Shown: positions 46,259-55,150 of the stretch, one piece after another
Layout: every line of letters begins with the position of its first letter
How positions within the stretch are numbered: the stretch's first letter is position 1
Source: Atopobium fossor DSM 15642
GTDB lineage: Bacteria > Actinomycetota > Coriobacteriia > Coriobacteriales > Atopobiaceae
DNA length: 64,000 nt
Reading direction: 5' to 3'
NCBI RefSeq assembly: GCF_000483125.1
Contig: NZ_AXXR01000003.1
Coordinates: forward strand, 1 to 64,000
Notes under the pieces: generated by a model
Database searches by the model: none
Told to the model about the DNA's origin: nothing
The model's input: the letters and a program-made list of their open reading frames with translations, nothing else
Made by a program: the position numbers and the translations under genes

Positions 46259-47959
46259 TCATTCAGGTAATACTGATTTGATACACAAAGCCATAGAAGT
46301 TGCACCGGCATCTGGAGTACCTAAACTACGTTCAGCAGCAGGGCGAGCACGTCCAACCTTTGGAACCAGATTTGCAGTTGCCCGTGCAGACTCATCTGCA
46401 ACAGTAGATGCAATAGTCCATGCATCTTTAATATCCATGCCCTTATTAGCGGATATCGCAAGTGATTCACCAAATGGAATGAGTACATCTAGCATGGTTT
46501 TATCACCACGCTTTGCGCCACCCAATGAAAGCATTTTTTCATAGGCTGCCCTTACGGCATCAGCAACCATCTTGGTGGTATATTCATCTGCAGTATCACC
46601 GATTACAGCACCTGCCGCCTGAAGAGCACTCCCCCACAATACACCAGATGTTCCACCAGCTTTTGCAGCCCAAGCTTTACCAGCTTCCTTTAAAACAGAA
46701 CCTGCTGCGGCACCTTTAGAACGCGCAGTTTTAGCGGCTTCATATGCAAAAGAAGAGCCTTTAACCATGCCACGACCATGATCGCCATCACCAGCAATAC
46801 CATCAATTTTTGCAAGTTCAGACTCCGCGCCTGCAATAACATCAGCCATACGGCTAAAAGCATCTACTAGATAATCAGCAACTACATTAGATGCTTCAGA
46901 ACCTAGCTCAAAAGTTTCAACTACTTCGGACTGCTCTGCATAAACCTTACGTTCACCCGCTGCCATAGAACTTGCTCCTTTGCGGAAAGAAGCAGTATCG
47001 GCAGGAGCACTCCAATAAGTTTCTAACTCATCATCCAAGTACTCAACAGAAAGCGCAATGCCTTCCATATCAAGGGAAGTTACATACTCGCCAACTAAGG
47101 GCTCTACTAAGGTATATCCTCTTTCTTCAAGAAGTTGGTAAACTGTACCCCATACAACAAAAAGTTCTTCATACTTAGTTGACCCAAGACCATCAAGAAT
47201 GACAGCTATACGTTTGGTGTCGTCTGCAGGAGCTTCAGCGAGAACACGCTCAACTAAAATTTGAGCAACTTCTGCAGCAGACTTAAGATTATCTTCACCA
47301 ACGCCAGGTTCACCATGAATACCCTGGCCAACTTCCATCTTGCCAGACGGAACATGGAACAATGGCTCACCTGCACCAGGAAGTGTGCAGCCACGAAAGC
47401 CCATAGACATAGTACGCGTACGGTCATTTGCTTTGGTTGTAATACGAACTAAATCATCGAAAGAAACACCTGCAGCTGCAGCTGCACCAGCAGCTTTAAA
47501 GACCATAAAAGTGCCTACATTACCACGGCGTTTTTCAACTTCTTCAGGGGCAGCAGAAGCTACATCATCAGTAATATAAAAAGAGCGAGCATCAACACCT
47601 TCTTCAATGAGCGTATCACGCGCCATATTAAAGTTCATTTTATCGCCGGCATAATTACCACCAACAATAAACAAGCCACTACCCTGCTCAACAGAACGTG
47701 CTACACCCAAAACATCATCAGTAGAAGGAGATGTAAACACATTTCCAACAACTGTTGCATCCATAAAGCCATCGCCAATAATTCCGCAAAATGCTGGATA
47801 GTGTCCTGACCCACCACCATTGATAACAGCGATTTTGCCTTCAGGCATTTTTGTTGCACGCGCAACGCCGCCAGGAACTTCAACTACATAATCAGGATAA
47901 GCTGCCACATATCCATGAAGCATATCCTCACGAAAATTTTTCGGATCATTAAAAAGCAT
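46259..47959 (-). CDS. fused DhaK-DhaL short-ketose kinase
   Basis: A 566-residue single-chain kinase. The DhaK half (1-330) has His53 (GGGSGHYP), Asp106 (NYAGDKMNF) and substrate-binding His215 (GIHGEPG), which forms a hemiaminal with the ketone in this family. The DhaL half (about 355-566) has the ADP/Mg-binding GDGDHG motif (Asp391, Asp393) and KVGRARP...LGTPDAGATS. ATP-dependent kinases of this build phosphorylate dihydroxyacetone or tetruloses such as erythrulose. The C-terminal block resembles the erythrulose kinase group (inference). AAGGAG precedes the ATG. Confidence 0.92.
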   Translation of the reverse strand: MLFNDPKNFREDMLHGYVAAYPDYVVEVPGGVARATKMPEGKIAVINGGGSGHYPAFCGIIGDGFMDATVVGNVFTSPSTDDVLGVARSVEQGSGLFIVGGNYAGDKMNFNMARDTLIEEGVDARSFYITDDVASAAPEEVEKRRGNVGTFMVFKAAGAAAAAGVSFDDLVRITTKANDRTRTMSMGFRGCTLPGAGEPLFHVPSGKMEVGQGIHGEPGVGEDNLKSAAEVAQILVERVLAEAPADDTKRIAVILDGLGSTKYEELFVVWGTVYQLLEERGYTLVEPLVGEYVTSLDMEGIALSVEYLDDELETYWSAPADTASFRKGASSMAAGERKVYAEQSEVVETFELGSEASNVVADYLVDAFSRMADVIAGAESELAKIDGIAGDGDHGRGMVKGSSFAYEAAKTARSKGAAAGSVLKEAGKAWAAKAGGTSGVLWGSALQAAGAVIGDTADEYTTKMVADAVRAAYEKMLSLGGAKRGDKTMLDVLIPFGESLAISANKGMDIKDAWTIASTVADESARATANLVPKVGRARPAAERSLGTPDAGATSMALCIKSVLPE

Positions 47960-47976
47960 ATATCTGCTCCTTAATC

Positions 47977-48621
47977 TTATTTAGAGAAGTAATTTTTCAT
48001 GCCAGCATATACGTACTGTCCCGCAAGGGCACCTTGGTCAATAACGCCTTTGGCCTTTGCAGCATGTACCGCTGCTTTACCATACTTAGGAAGCATATCT
48101 TTGGTTGCCTCACAACCTTCAGACGCACCAGTTACTAAAGCATCTACTAGCTCAGTAAAGCTTGCCTCTGCATTATTCTCTAAAAATGCAGTTGCTTTCT
48201 TTGCAGCAGCATCTACAGAGTCAAAAATAGTTCTATCACCTAACTCGCACTTTCCACGTTTCTGAATACCAGCAGCAAATGCAGTTGCAAACGTTACAAG
48301 ATCTGCTGGAGCGAGTTCGGTCTGCCCTTTGAGATTTTTACCAGCTTCCATTACACCAGACGCCATGAGTGTTCCCATAGTTGATGGAACGAGATTTTGC
48401 ATTTTCATAGCGCCTTTAAAAAGCATCTTTCCTAAATCGTTTTCTGATGCAAAGTCACGCAAAAATCCTGGAAGGGCGCTATAACCTTTGCTCATAGTTA
48501 AACCAAGGTCACCATCACCCATAGCTGCATCCATCTCACAAAGTTCATCTTTTTTCTCAACAAAAAGATTACCAACAGACTCAAAAAGATCTGCTACATC
48601 CGCAAGAGATAGTGTATCCAC
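47977..48621 (-). CDS. dhaL: DhaL subunit of dihydroxyacetone-type kinase
   Basis: A 214-residue nucleotide-binding subunit. Asp31, Asp36 and Asp38 (DAAMGDGDLG) bind Mg-ADP or ATP; PSTMGTLMAS-like and GDRTIFDS segments also match DhaL. It forms a pair with the DhaK encoded just upstream. The GTG start at 48621 sits eight bases from AAGGAG, better than the GTG three codons earlier. No DhaM gene is near, so the phosphate donor (PTS or ATP) is open. Confidence 0.9.
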   Translation of the reverse strand: MDTLSLADVADLFESVGNLFVEKKDELCEMDAAMGDGDLGLTMSKGYSALPGFLRDFASENDLGKMLFKGAMKMQNLVPSTMGTLMASGVMEAGKNLKGQTELAPADLVTFATAFAAGIQKRGKCELGDRTIFDSVDAAAKKATAFLENNAEASFTELVDALVTGASEGCEATKDMLPKYGKAAVHAAKAKGVIDQGALAGQYVYAGMKNYFSK

Positions 48622-48642
48622 TACAATCACTCCTTACTAAAG

Positions 48643-49635
48643 TTACTTTTGGCAAATAAAAGGAGTGTGTACAGGATAATCAAAATAACCTTTAAGCTCT
48701 TCGTCTACCTTACAGATAGAGATAGAAGCACCCATCATTTCCATTGAGGTTGCAAACTCACCAGTCCAAGAGCGATAAATGTTTACCCCCTTGGCTTCAA
48801 GCTGCTTACGAACGGAATTATTGAGAATATAAAGTTCTTCAATACTTGTGGCTCCGAGACCGTTAATAAGAACAGCAACTTCATCGCCTTCGTTTAGAGA
48901 CATATCCTTAAGAATCTCATCCACGGACTCTGCAGCTAACTCATCAGCAGTTTTAATTGGACCATTCCAGACACCAGGCTCACCATGAATACCCATACCA
49001 AAGGCCATTTCATCTTCACTGAGATTAAAATTCGAATGTCCAACTTCAGGAACAATGCAAGGTGTCAGCGCAAAGCCAACTGTACGCACATTATCTCCGG
49101 CCTTTTTAGCTGCAGCAGCAACCTCTTCTAAGGTTCCCATTTGATCAGCTTTTGCACCGGCAGCTTTATACATAAAATAAATACCAGCTACACCACGACG
49201 AGCTTCAGGATTATCATTGGACAGCACATCATCAGCTCCAACTAGAGAAATAGATGCAATATCATCCATTTCTAGCATTTCGGCTGCCATATCAAAATTC
49301 ATGATGTCGCCCGTATAATTACCATACAGATAAAGAATGCCTGCACCGGCTTCAACCTCTTTTGAAATATTATAAATTTGCTCAGCAGAGGGAGATTGGA
49401 ATACTCCACCAACACCGCAACCATCAATAAGACCTTCACCAACATAACCAAGAAAAAGAGGAAGATGTCCGGTTCCACCGCCGGTAATAATTGCAACCTT
49501 ACCATCTTTTTTAACTGCATTGCAGTAGCAACGAAGATCATCAGCAGCACATTTAACCATATCAGGATGAGCTGCATAGATGCCTTGAAGCATCTCGTCT
49601 ACGTAATTCTCTGGCTTATTGATAATCTTTTTCAT
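48643..49635 (-). CDS. dhaK: DhaK subunit of dihydroxyacetone-type kinase
   Basis: A 330-residue substrate-binding subunit. His57 (GGGTGHLP), Asp110 (NYTGDIMNF) and His217 (GMGIHGEPG) occupy the positions of the catalytic and covalent residues of E. coli DhaK. It differs throughout from the DhaK half of the fused kinase, so the two are paralogues, probably for different ketoses. It is the first structural gene of the island operon; AAGGGATG precedes the ATG. Confidence 0.92.
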   Translation of the reverse strand: MKKIINKPENYVDEMLQGIYAAHPDMVKCAADDLRCYCNAVKKDGKVAIITGGGTGHLPLFLGYVGEGLIDGCGVGGVFQSPSAEQIYNISKEVEAGAGILYLYGNYTGDIMNFDMAAEMLEMDDIASISLVGADDVLSNDNPEARRGVAGIYFMYKAAGAKADQMGTLEEVAAAAKKAGDNVRTVGFALTPCIVPEVGHSNFNLSEDEMAFGMGIHGEPGVWNGPIKTADELAAESVDEILKDMSLNEGDEVAVLINGLGATSIEELYILNNSVRKQLEAKGVNIYRSWTGEFATSMEMMGASISICKVDEELKGYFDYPVHTPFICQK

Positions 49636-49678
49636 ACCTGCATCCCTTCAAAAAATCGAACACAAGTGACTTGGTTTA

Positions 49679-49688
49679 TATTATACTG
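49679..49688 (-). promoter_or_regulatory. promoter -10 of the dhaK operon
   Basis: On the minus strand CAGTATAATA contains a perfect TATAAT -10 box 44 bases before the dhaK start. The same ten bases occur in front of the GntR gene (50601-50610). A good -35 is not seen at 17 bases; activation or an operator overlapping the -10 is possible. Confidence 0.55.
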
Positions 49689-49701
49689 CGTGCACATAAA
49701 A

Positions 49702-49738
49702 AGCAGACATGCGACCTTAAACACCGCGCATGTCTGCT
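49702..49738 (-). terminator. terminator of gntR gene
   Basis: A perfect 12-bp stem, AGCAGACATGCG (49702-49713) and CGCATGTCTGCT (49727-49738), with a 13-base loop; on the minus strand TTTTTATG follows. It separates the regulator from the dhaK operon. Confidence 0.75.
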
Positions 49739-49821
49739 ATTTGGTAGCAATATTTTTATATTTTTATTAACGCAATTAAACTAAGAATAATTTAAATAAC
49801 CCTATACAGAATATTATTACC

Positions 49822-50562
49822 CTAATCGTTGCGACTTGTCTGAGAACTAATTACACAACGGTTTGCAGGCAACCAAACACTACCCCACTCAAAAGGAGAA
49901 CCATTTTCTAGGCGAACCAGTTGATCTAGGTTAAGCACAGGCGCATGTTCATCACAACGCAACCATTCAGAACGCTTTTTACCAGCCGTGCGAGCACTAT
50001 AAATCATCTCTGACTTGCCAATGCCATGACCGCTCAAACGCTCCACCGCTTCAAACAGACCTTCCTCATTAAAATCCACATCCGCTAAACCAGGAAGCAA
50101 CTTCAAGTTAAGATGGCTCTCAATAAACATAACTGGCTCACCAAATACTTCTCGCACACGAGCCAGATATAAATAGGAGTCCCCACGGCCAATGCCCAAA
50201 GCCTCAGCGCAAGCTTTGCCTGCGGGAAGTATGCTTTTCTCGACAACGGTAGTTTGATACGGAATGCCCTGTTCGTTCATGGACTCCGCAAAGGAAAGAA
50301 GCGAGTTGGAAGAGGGACGAGCCATAACTGGCTGAGTTACATAGGTACCACGACCACGCTGCTGGACAAGAAGACCTTCATCCACCAATGCGCGGATACC
50401 TTTTTGTACAGTACCACGCGATAGGTCAAGCATGTCCATGAGCTCATGCTCAGACGGAATGCGGTCATCAACACCCCATTCCTTGGAGTATATTTTTTCA
50501 CGCACAAAGTCAGAAACCTGCACGTACAAAAGCGAATCAGACGATTTTTCGAATTGCGCCAT
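49822..50562 (-). CDS. GntR/HutC-type regulator of the sugar island
   Basis: 246 residues: an N-terminal winged helix (about 10-78; IPSEHELMDMLDLSRGTVQKGI, shown in part) and a C-terminal UTRA ligand domain (about 95-240) that binds a sugar phosphate or similar metabolite. It most likely represses the dhaK operon, which starts just downstream. AAGGGG precedes the ATG. Its promoter (-10 TATAAT on the minus strand, 50601-50610 region) lies within the end of the PLC-like gene. Confidence 0.92.
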   Translation of the reverse strand: MAQFEKSSDSLLYVQVSDFVREKIYSKEWGVDDRIPSEHELMDMLDLSRGTVQKGIRALVDEGLLVQQRGRGTYVTQPVMARPSSNSLLSFAESMNEQGIPYQTTVVEKSILPAGKACAEALGIGRGDSYLYLARVREVFGEPVMFIESHLNLKLLPGLADVDFNEEGLFEAVERLSGHGIGKSEMIYSARTAGKKRSEWLRCDEHAPVLNLDQLVRLENGSPFEWGSVWLPANRCVISSQTSRND

Positions 50563-50586
50563 GTTTCCCCTTACGTAACAAGCATG

Positions 50587-51294
50587 CTATGAACTGCTCG
50601 TATTATACTGTGTTGCTCCATCTAATAAGTTTGAAATTATAATATTATGAGCCGCTTGCGCGGTTGTTTCAAAAAACTCAGTGCTCAGCAGCCGATAACT
50701 TGGGCTTGGCATAGCAGGCGTGTTAGTGTCTACTATGCGTTGCGCCGCATCGATTGCTGCTGTTACATCGGGCTTATCGATAGGATACTGCGAAAAGCTA
50801 TGGGCTGCACGAATCAGTGTAGGTGTAAGTTTTGGCACCATAGATATGGATAAACTCTTTCCGTAGTCATCAAAATCAGACTGTTTGAGCACACGCACGC
50901 CATCGCCTGGTTTATAACCTGCAGCAAGCGCAACCTTACGAGCAGCCAGATTATAGCTATGATCACACACTAAATGTGCCCAAGCACCAAGTGCTAAATC
51001 ACGCTCTGGCGAAGGTCCATCGGCTAACAGGGGTACCACATACAAATCCCAAAACTCGTTATAGCAAGGTGTAGGCATAAACTCATCTACCGCCACATGC
51101 GTACGACAATAGCTCAGCGTTTTGGTAAGCGGCTGCACCATGTAGCCCACATAAATATCTGGTACAAGGTTACCAAACAAAAAACAATTAGCGCTGGCAA
51201 TACCCAAAGTGCACGGCTCTTTCTCCTGAAAGAGCCGCTCAACATGAGCAATATGTACATTCCAGCTAGGCAAACTAACCGCGCAACTCGGCAC
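50587..51294 (-). CDS. zinc-dependent phospholipase C-like protein
   Basis: A 235-residue mostly helical protein whose histidine and aspartate spacing (NVHIAHVE, LVPDIY, RTHVAVDEF, AWAHLVCDHSYN) resembles the zinc-dependent phospholipase C / S1-P1 nuclease-like family. No signal peptide is visible, so a cytoplasmic hydrolase is more likely than a secreted lipase. The start GTG at 51294 overlaps the pheT end by 20 bases, with weak ribosome-binding sequence; a later TTG is possible. Confidence 0.65.
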   Translation of the reverse strand: MPSCAVSLPSWNVHIAHVERLFQEKEPCTLGIASANCFLFGNLVPDIYVGYMVQPLTKTLSYCRTHVAVDEFMPTPCYNEFWDLYVVPLLADGPSPERDLALGAWAHLVCDHSYNLAARKVALAAGYKPGDGVRVLKQSDFDDYGKSLSISMVPKLTPTLIRAAHSFSQYPIDKPDVTAAIDAAQRIVDTNTPAMPSPSYRLLSTEFFETTAQAAHNIIISNLLDGATQYNTSSS

Positions 51295-53734
51295 CCAAGC
51301 CTCGCTTGAGTTTCTCGATAAGTTTGGAATGTGCAGCCTCTACCTCACTGGAACTCAGGGTGTGATCCACAGCGCGATATACCAAAGAAACCGTCATGGA
51401 CTTCTTACCAGCAGCAATCAGCAAAGGATCACGATATATATCAAACAGGCGTGCCTCGGCCAACAACTTGCCACCCGCAGAAGTCACACGCTGCATGAGC
51501 GTTTCTGCCGTAACATCCTCATTTACGAGCAAGGCAATATCCATAGTGACACCAGGCAATGTGGGTACTTCCTGATACGGCAGTTCACGTACGGCCTGCG
51601 AAAGCAAAACATCTTGAGCAAGTTCAAAGGCAACTACGTCTGCGTCAATACCAAAGTGAGCAAGAGATGTGGGATGTACATTACCAATCCAGCCTAACAA
51701 ATCCTTGCCTGCAAAAATCTGAGCACTACGACCAGGCTGTAGCCAAGAATAACGCTGAGAATCTGCAGGAACAAAGCGAACTTTCTGGATGCGCAAAGAC
51801 TTAAGCAACTGCTCTACAATACCTTTGGCATCAAAGAAGTCATAGATCTTTGGTTTGACATTCCAGCTAGGCAAGCTATTCTCGCCACACAAAACACCTG
51901 CTACAAAAGAAGGTTCTGCAGGCTGGCTGGCATCTGCGCTCCCAAAGAAGCAGCGGCCAATCTCATACAAGGCAACGTTTGCAACGCCATGATCCAAGTT
52001 ATAAGCCACCGAGCGCAAAAGACCAGGAAGCATAGAGCGACGCATTTCTGACTGATCTGCCACTAAAGGATTGAGAAGAACAACGGGCAAGCCCCTATCC
52101 TCTTTTGGCATATTAAGCAACTCAAGATCACGATGATCTGCAAAACAATATGTGCTTGTCTCATTCAAACCACAGGCACGCAGGGTTGCACCTATCTGAC
52201 GTACACGAACCTGATCTGTAGTAAGACCACCATGATGGTTACGCGCCGCAGGAAGTGTGGGTTCTACACGGTCCATACCCCACAAACGCAGCACCTCTTC
52301 CACCAGATCTGCTTCACGCGTAAGATCAGGACGGTTGGAAGGCACGATGATATTCCAGGGTTCAGAATTTGTATCCACTTTGCAGCCCAGGCGTGTAAGA
52401 AACGTTTCCATCTTGGCATTTGTGATGGGCGCACCACATAAAGCACGAACACGATCAGGGCGTAAAGAAATACTTACAGGCTCAAATGGCTCGCACACAC
52501 AATCGACCACGCCGGAGCAAACCTCAGCATCACAGCACTGCTCAAACAAAGCTGCTGCAATATTGGCAGCGTCTACGCAACCAGTTGGATCAACCTTACG
52601 CTCGTAACGAATGGAAGCCTCACTCATAAGATCCAAGTTACGACTAGTACGAGAAATATGGCCCGCATTAAAGACAGCACTTTCCAAGAGTACATCTACC
52701 GTATTGCTGGTTACCTCGGAATCTAGACCGCCCATAACTCCAGCAAGCGCAAGGGGGGTTTGACCGTTGTCTGTAATAACAGCCATATCAGATGTGAGGG
52801 TACGCTCTTGTTCATCCAGTGTTGTAAGTTTTTCACCCTCGTGAGCAGCACGCACAACAATATGACGCTTACCGTCTGCCTGTACAGTAACTTTATCAAG
52901 GTCAAAGGCATGTAAAGGTTGACCGGTCAAATACATAACATAATTAGTTATATCTACCACATTATTAATGGTGCGTGCACCAGCAGCCATAACACGACGA
53001 GCCAGCCACTCAGGACTGGGACCAATTTTAACGTTGCGAACAACACGAGCTGCATAGCGAGGACAAAGCTTAGAATCTACCACTTCTACCGAAACAAGAT
53101 CAGAAGCTTGCGGGCCCTTCTCGTCTGTAATGGTGGGATTATCAAAATGGACGTCCTTGTTATATATGGCACCAACTTCAACCGCAATACCACGCATAGA
53201 TAAGCAATCGGGACGATTAGGCGTTATTTCTGCATCGATAATAACGTCGGATAGACCCAAATACTGAGCAATAGGCATACCTACAGGAGCATCGGCAGGC
53301 AAAATAGCAATACCGTTAGACTCTGCCGCTAGGCCCAGCTCACGCAAAGAACAATTCATGCCGTACGAATCTACACCACGGAGCTTGGACTTTTTAATCT
53401 TTATGCCACCAGGAAGCTCGGCACCAATCATGGCAACAATAATGTGGTCACCCTCATTAAAGTTTTGAGCACCGCAAACAATTTGCAGAGGAGCAGGGAG
53501 GCCATGCTCATCTACATTAAGATTGCCTACGTTAATTTGAGTGAGCCACATGTGATCAGAGTTGGGATGGGCAGTCTTAGACACAACCCGACCAGTTACT
53601 ACATGATCTAAATTTGCACCGGTTTTCTCGACCGTTTCCACTTCGGTACCAGTACGAACAAATTCACGACAAAGGTCATCAGGATTTTCTGGAAGCTCAA
53701 CCATAGACTTGAGCCACTCATATGAAATGCGCAT
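51275..53734 (-). CDS. pheT: phenylalanyl-tRNA synthetase beta subunit
   Basis: The 819-residue beta subunit of the alpha2beta2 enzyme. Domain order: N-terminal EMAP-like tRNA-binding fold (TGRVVSKTAHPNSD), B3/B4 editing domain, B5, the catalytic-like core, and a C-terminal anticodon-binding FDX-ACB domain (about 725-819). It lies 18 bases after pheS, under the same T-box leader. Confidence 0.97.
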   Translation of the reverse strand: MRISYEWLKSMVELPENPDDLCREFVRTGTEVETVEKTGANLDHVVTGRVVSKTAHPNSDHMWLTQINVGNLNVDEHGLPAPLQIVCGAQNFNEGDHIIVAMIGAELPGGIKIKKSKLRGVDSYGMNCSLRELGLAAESNGIAILPADAPVGMPIAQYLGLSDVIIDAEITPNRPDCLSMRGIAVEVGAIYNKDVHFDNPTITDEKGPQASDLVSVEVVDSKLCPRYAARVVRNVKIGPSPEWLARRVMAAGARTINNVVDITNYVMYLTGQPLHAFDLDKVTVQADGKRHIVVRAAHEGEKLTTLDEQERTLTSDMAVITDNGQTPLALAGVMGGLDSEVTSNTVDVLLESAVFNAGHISRTSRNLDLMSEASIRYERKVDPTGCVDAANIAAALFEQCCDAEVCSGVVDCVCEPFEPVSISLRPDRVRALCGAPITNAKMETFLTRLGCKVDTNSEPWNIIVPSNRPDLTREADLVEEVLRLWGMDRVEPTLPAARNHHGGLTTDQVRVRQIGATLRACGLNETSTYCFADHRDLELLNMPKEDRGLPVVLLNPLVADQSEMRRSMLPGLLRSVAYNLDHGVANVALYEIGRCFFGSADASQPAEPSFVAGVLCGENSLPSWNVKPKIYDFFDAKGIVEQLLKSLRIQKVRFVPADSQRYSWLQPGRSAQIFAGKDLLGWIGNVHPTSLAHFGIDADVVAFELAQDVLLSQAVRELPYQEVPTLPGVTMDIALLVNEDVTAETLMQRVTSAGGKLLAEARLFDIYRDPLLIAAGKKSMTVSLVYRAVDHTLSSSEVEAAHSKLIEKLKRGLGAELRG

Positions 53735-53752
53735 TGATGAAATGCCTTTCTC

Positions 53753-54820
53753 TTAGAACTGACGGAGGAAACGCATGTCACCAGTTACCAGCATGCGCAG
53801 ATCGGGTAAGTCATAGCGAAGCGCAGCTACGCGCTCGGCACCAATACCAAAGGCAAAGCCCGAGTACTTCTCGGGATTTATTCCCACATAATTAAAGACA
53901 TTAGGGTCAACCATACCGCAACCCAAAATCTCTAGCCAACCAGTGTTCTTGCAAAAACGGCAACCTTTACCATGGCAAATATTGCAAGATACATCTACCT
54001 CACAGGAAGGCTCCGTAAAGGGGAAGAAATGAGGACGATAGCGCGTAGCACGATCCTTACCAAACATCTCACGACAGAAGTAATCAAGGGTCCCCTTCAA
54101 GTCACCAAAGGTGATGCCTTCATCTACCACTAAACCTTCAATCTGCGTAAACTGAGGTAAATGGTTGGCGTCTGCTGTATCGGGACGAAATACCGTACCA
54201 GGGCAAATCATGTAAATAGGAGGCTTTTGCTCCTCCATGGTGTGCACCTGCACGCCAGAAGTTTGCGTACGCAGCAAAATGTCAGACTCGCCACGCACAT
54301 GATTATGCTTGTTATGGTCTGTGCGATCTTGAACATAAAACGTGTCGCGCGCAGAACGAGAAGGATGATCTTCTGGTGCATTGAGCGCAGTGAAATTGTA
54401 ATACGTAGTCTCTACATAGGGACCATCCTGTACGGTATAGCCTAAACCAGCAAAGATTTGCTCAATCTCTTCTACAATCTGAGAAATGAGATGTTGGGTA
54501 CCCACGGAAAGTTGTGTTCCAGGAAGGGTTACATCCACCGTATCTGCTGCAATACGAGCCTCCAAAGCTGCTGCTTGGAGTTGCTTTTTAAACGATTCAA
54601 GTGAGGCCTCAAACTGTGCACGCACCTCATTGGCCTGCTTACCAATACGAGGACGTTCTTGAGGATCTACGCTGCCCATGGAACGCAACACACCTGCAAG
54701 CGTACCTTTCTTACCCATAGTTGCCACGCGGACTTTTTCTAAATCCTCTAACGTTTTTGCAGCAGCAAGCTGCTCGTTTGCCTGCTCAGCAATAAGTTTA
54801 AGGTCGTCAACTAGTGACAT
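53753..54820 (-). CDS. pheS: phenylalanyl-tRNA synthetase alpha subunit
   Basis: The 355-residue catalytic subunit that charges tRNA-Phe. An N-terminal coiled coil (1-90) is followed by the class II core with FRPDTADANHLPQF (motif 2) and GFAFGIGAERVAALRY (motif 3). A CNIC...CRFC cluster near residue 280 could hold zinc, as in some other bacterial PheS. GGAAGGGG precedes the ATG. Its leader is a T-box. Confidence 0.97.
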   Translation of the reverse strand: MSLVDDLKLIAEQANEQLAAAKTLEDLEKVRVATMGKKGTLAGVLRSMGSVDPQERPRIGKQANEVRAQFEASLESFKKQLQAAALEARIAADTVDVTLPGTQLSVGTQHLISQIVEEIEQIFAGLGYTVQDGPYVETTYYNFTALNAPEDHPSRSARDTFYVQDRTDHNKHNHVRGESDILLRTQTSGVQVHTMEEQKPPIYMICPGTVFRPDTADANHLPQFTQIEGLVVDEGITFGDLKGTLDYFCREMFGKDRATRYRPHFFPFTEPSCEVDVSCNICHGKGCRFCKNTGWLEILGCGMVDPNVFNYVGINPEKYSGFAFGIGAERVAALRYDLPDLRMLVTGDMRFLRQF

Positions 54821-54839
54821 TTACCTTCCCCTTCCAATA

Positions 54840-55139
54840 AAAACCGCCCCTGAGCATAGTGCCCAAGGACGGGAAATTACCGCGGTACCACCTTGATTGA
54901 CGCACACGTTTTCTCTCGCACACGCCCACTTAATTATCCTTGTTTCGTAAGGAGAACGGCTCCCCTACTAAGAAGTCTGGCGTAGGAGCACAAAACTTCC
55001 GTTAAGGTCACAGCTGATAGAGTGAACGCACTTCTCTATCCATGTGGGCGTTTCTCAGCCAGCGGTCATACCGCCAAACACCCTCTCTGTCCACGGATAA
55101 CACGAGAAGATACCCTCTCCGTCATAGCCATTGGCTTAC
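54840..55139 (-). promoter_or_regulatory. Phe T-box riboswitch leader of pheST
   Basis: The minus-strand leader contains the conserved T-box sequence AAGGTGGTACCGCGG (about 54880-54895), which pairs with the tRNA acceptor end, followed by a 13-bp terminator stem (54842-54872) ending in TTTTT. Upstream are stem-I-like structures, including GCGGT ATG ACCGC. A TTC triplet at 55024-55026 may be the phenylalanine specifier, but I could not fold the leader fully. Uncharged tRNA-Phe is expected to turn on pheST. This accounts for the 330-base gap 54821-55150. Confidence 0.88.
54842..54872 (-). terminator. T-box terminator
   Basis: The stem CCGTCCTTGGGCA/TGCTCAGGGGCGG (13 pairs including G-U) with loop CTA and a run of Ts lies directly downstream of the T-box sequence and 20 bases before the pheS start; it competes with the antiterminator. 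Confidence 0.8.
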
Positions 55140-55150
55140 CTTAGCACAAA

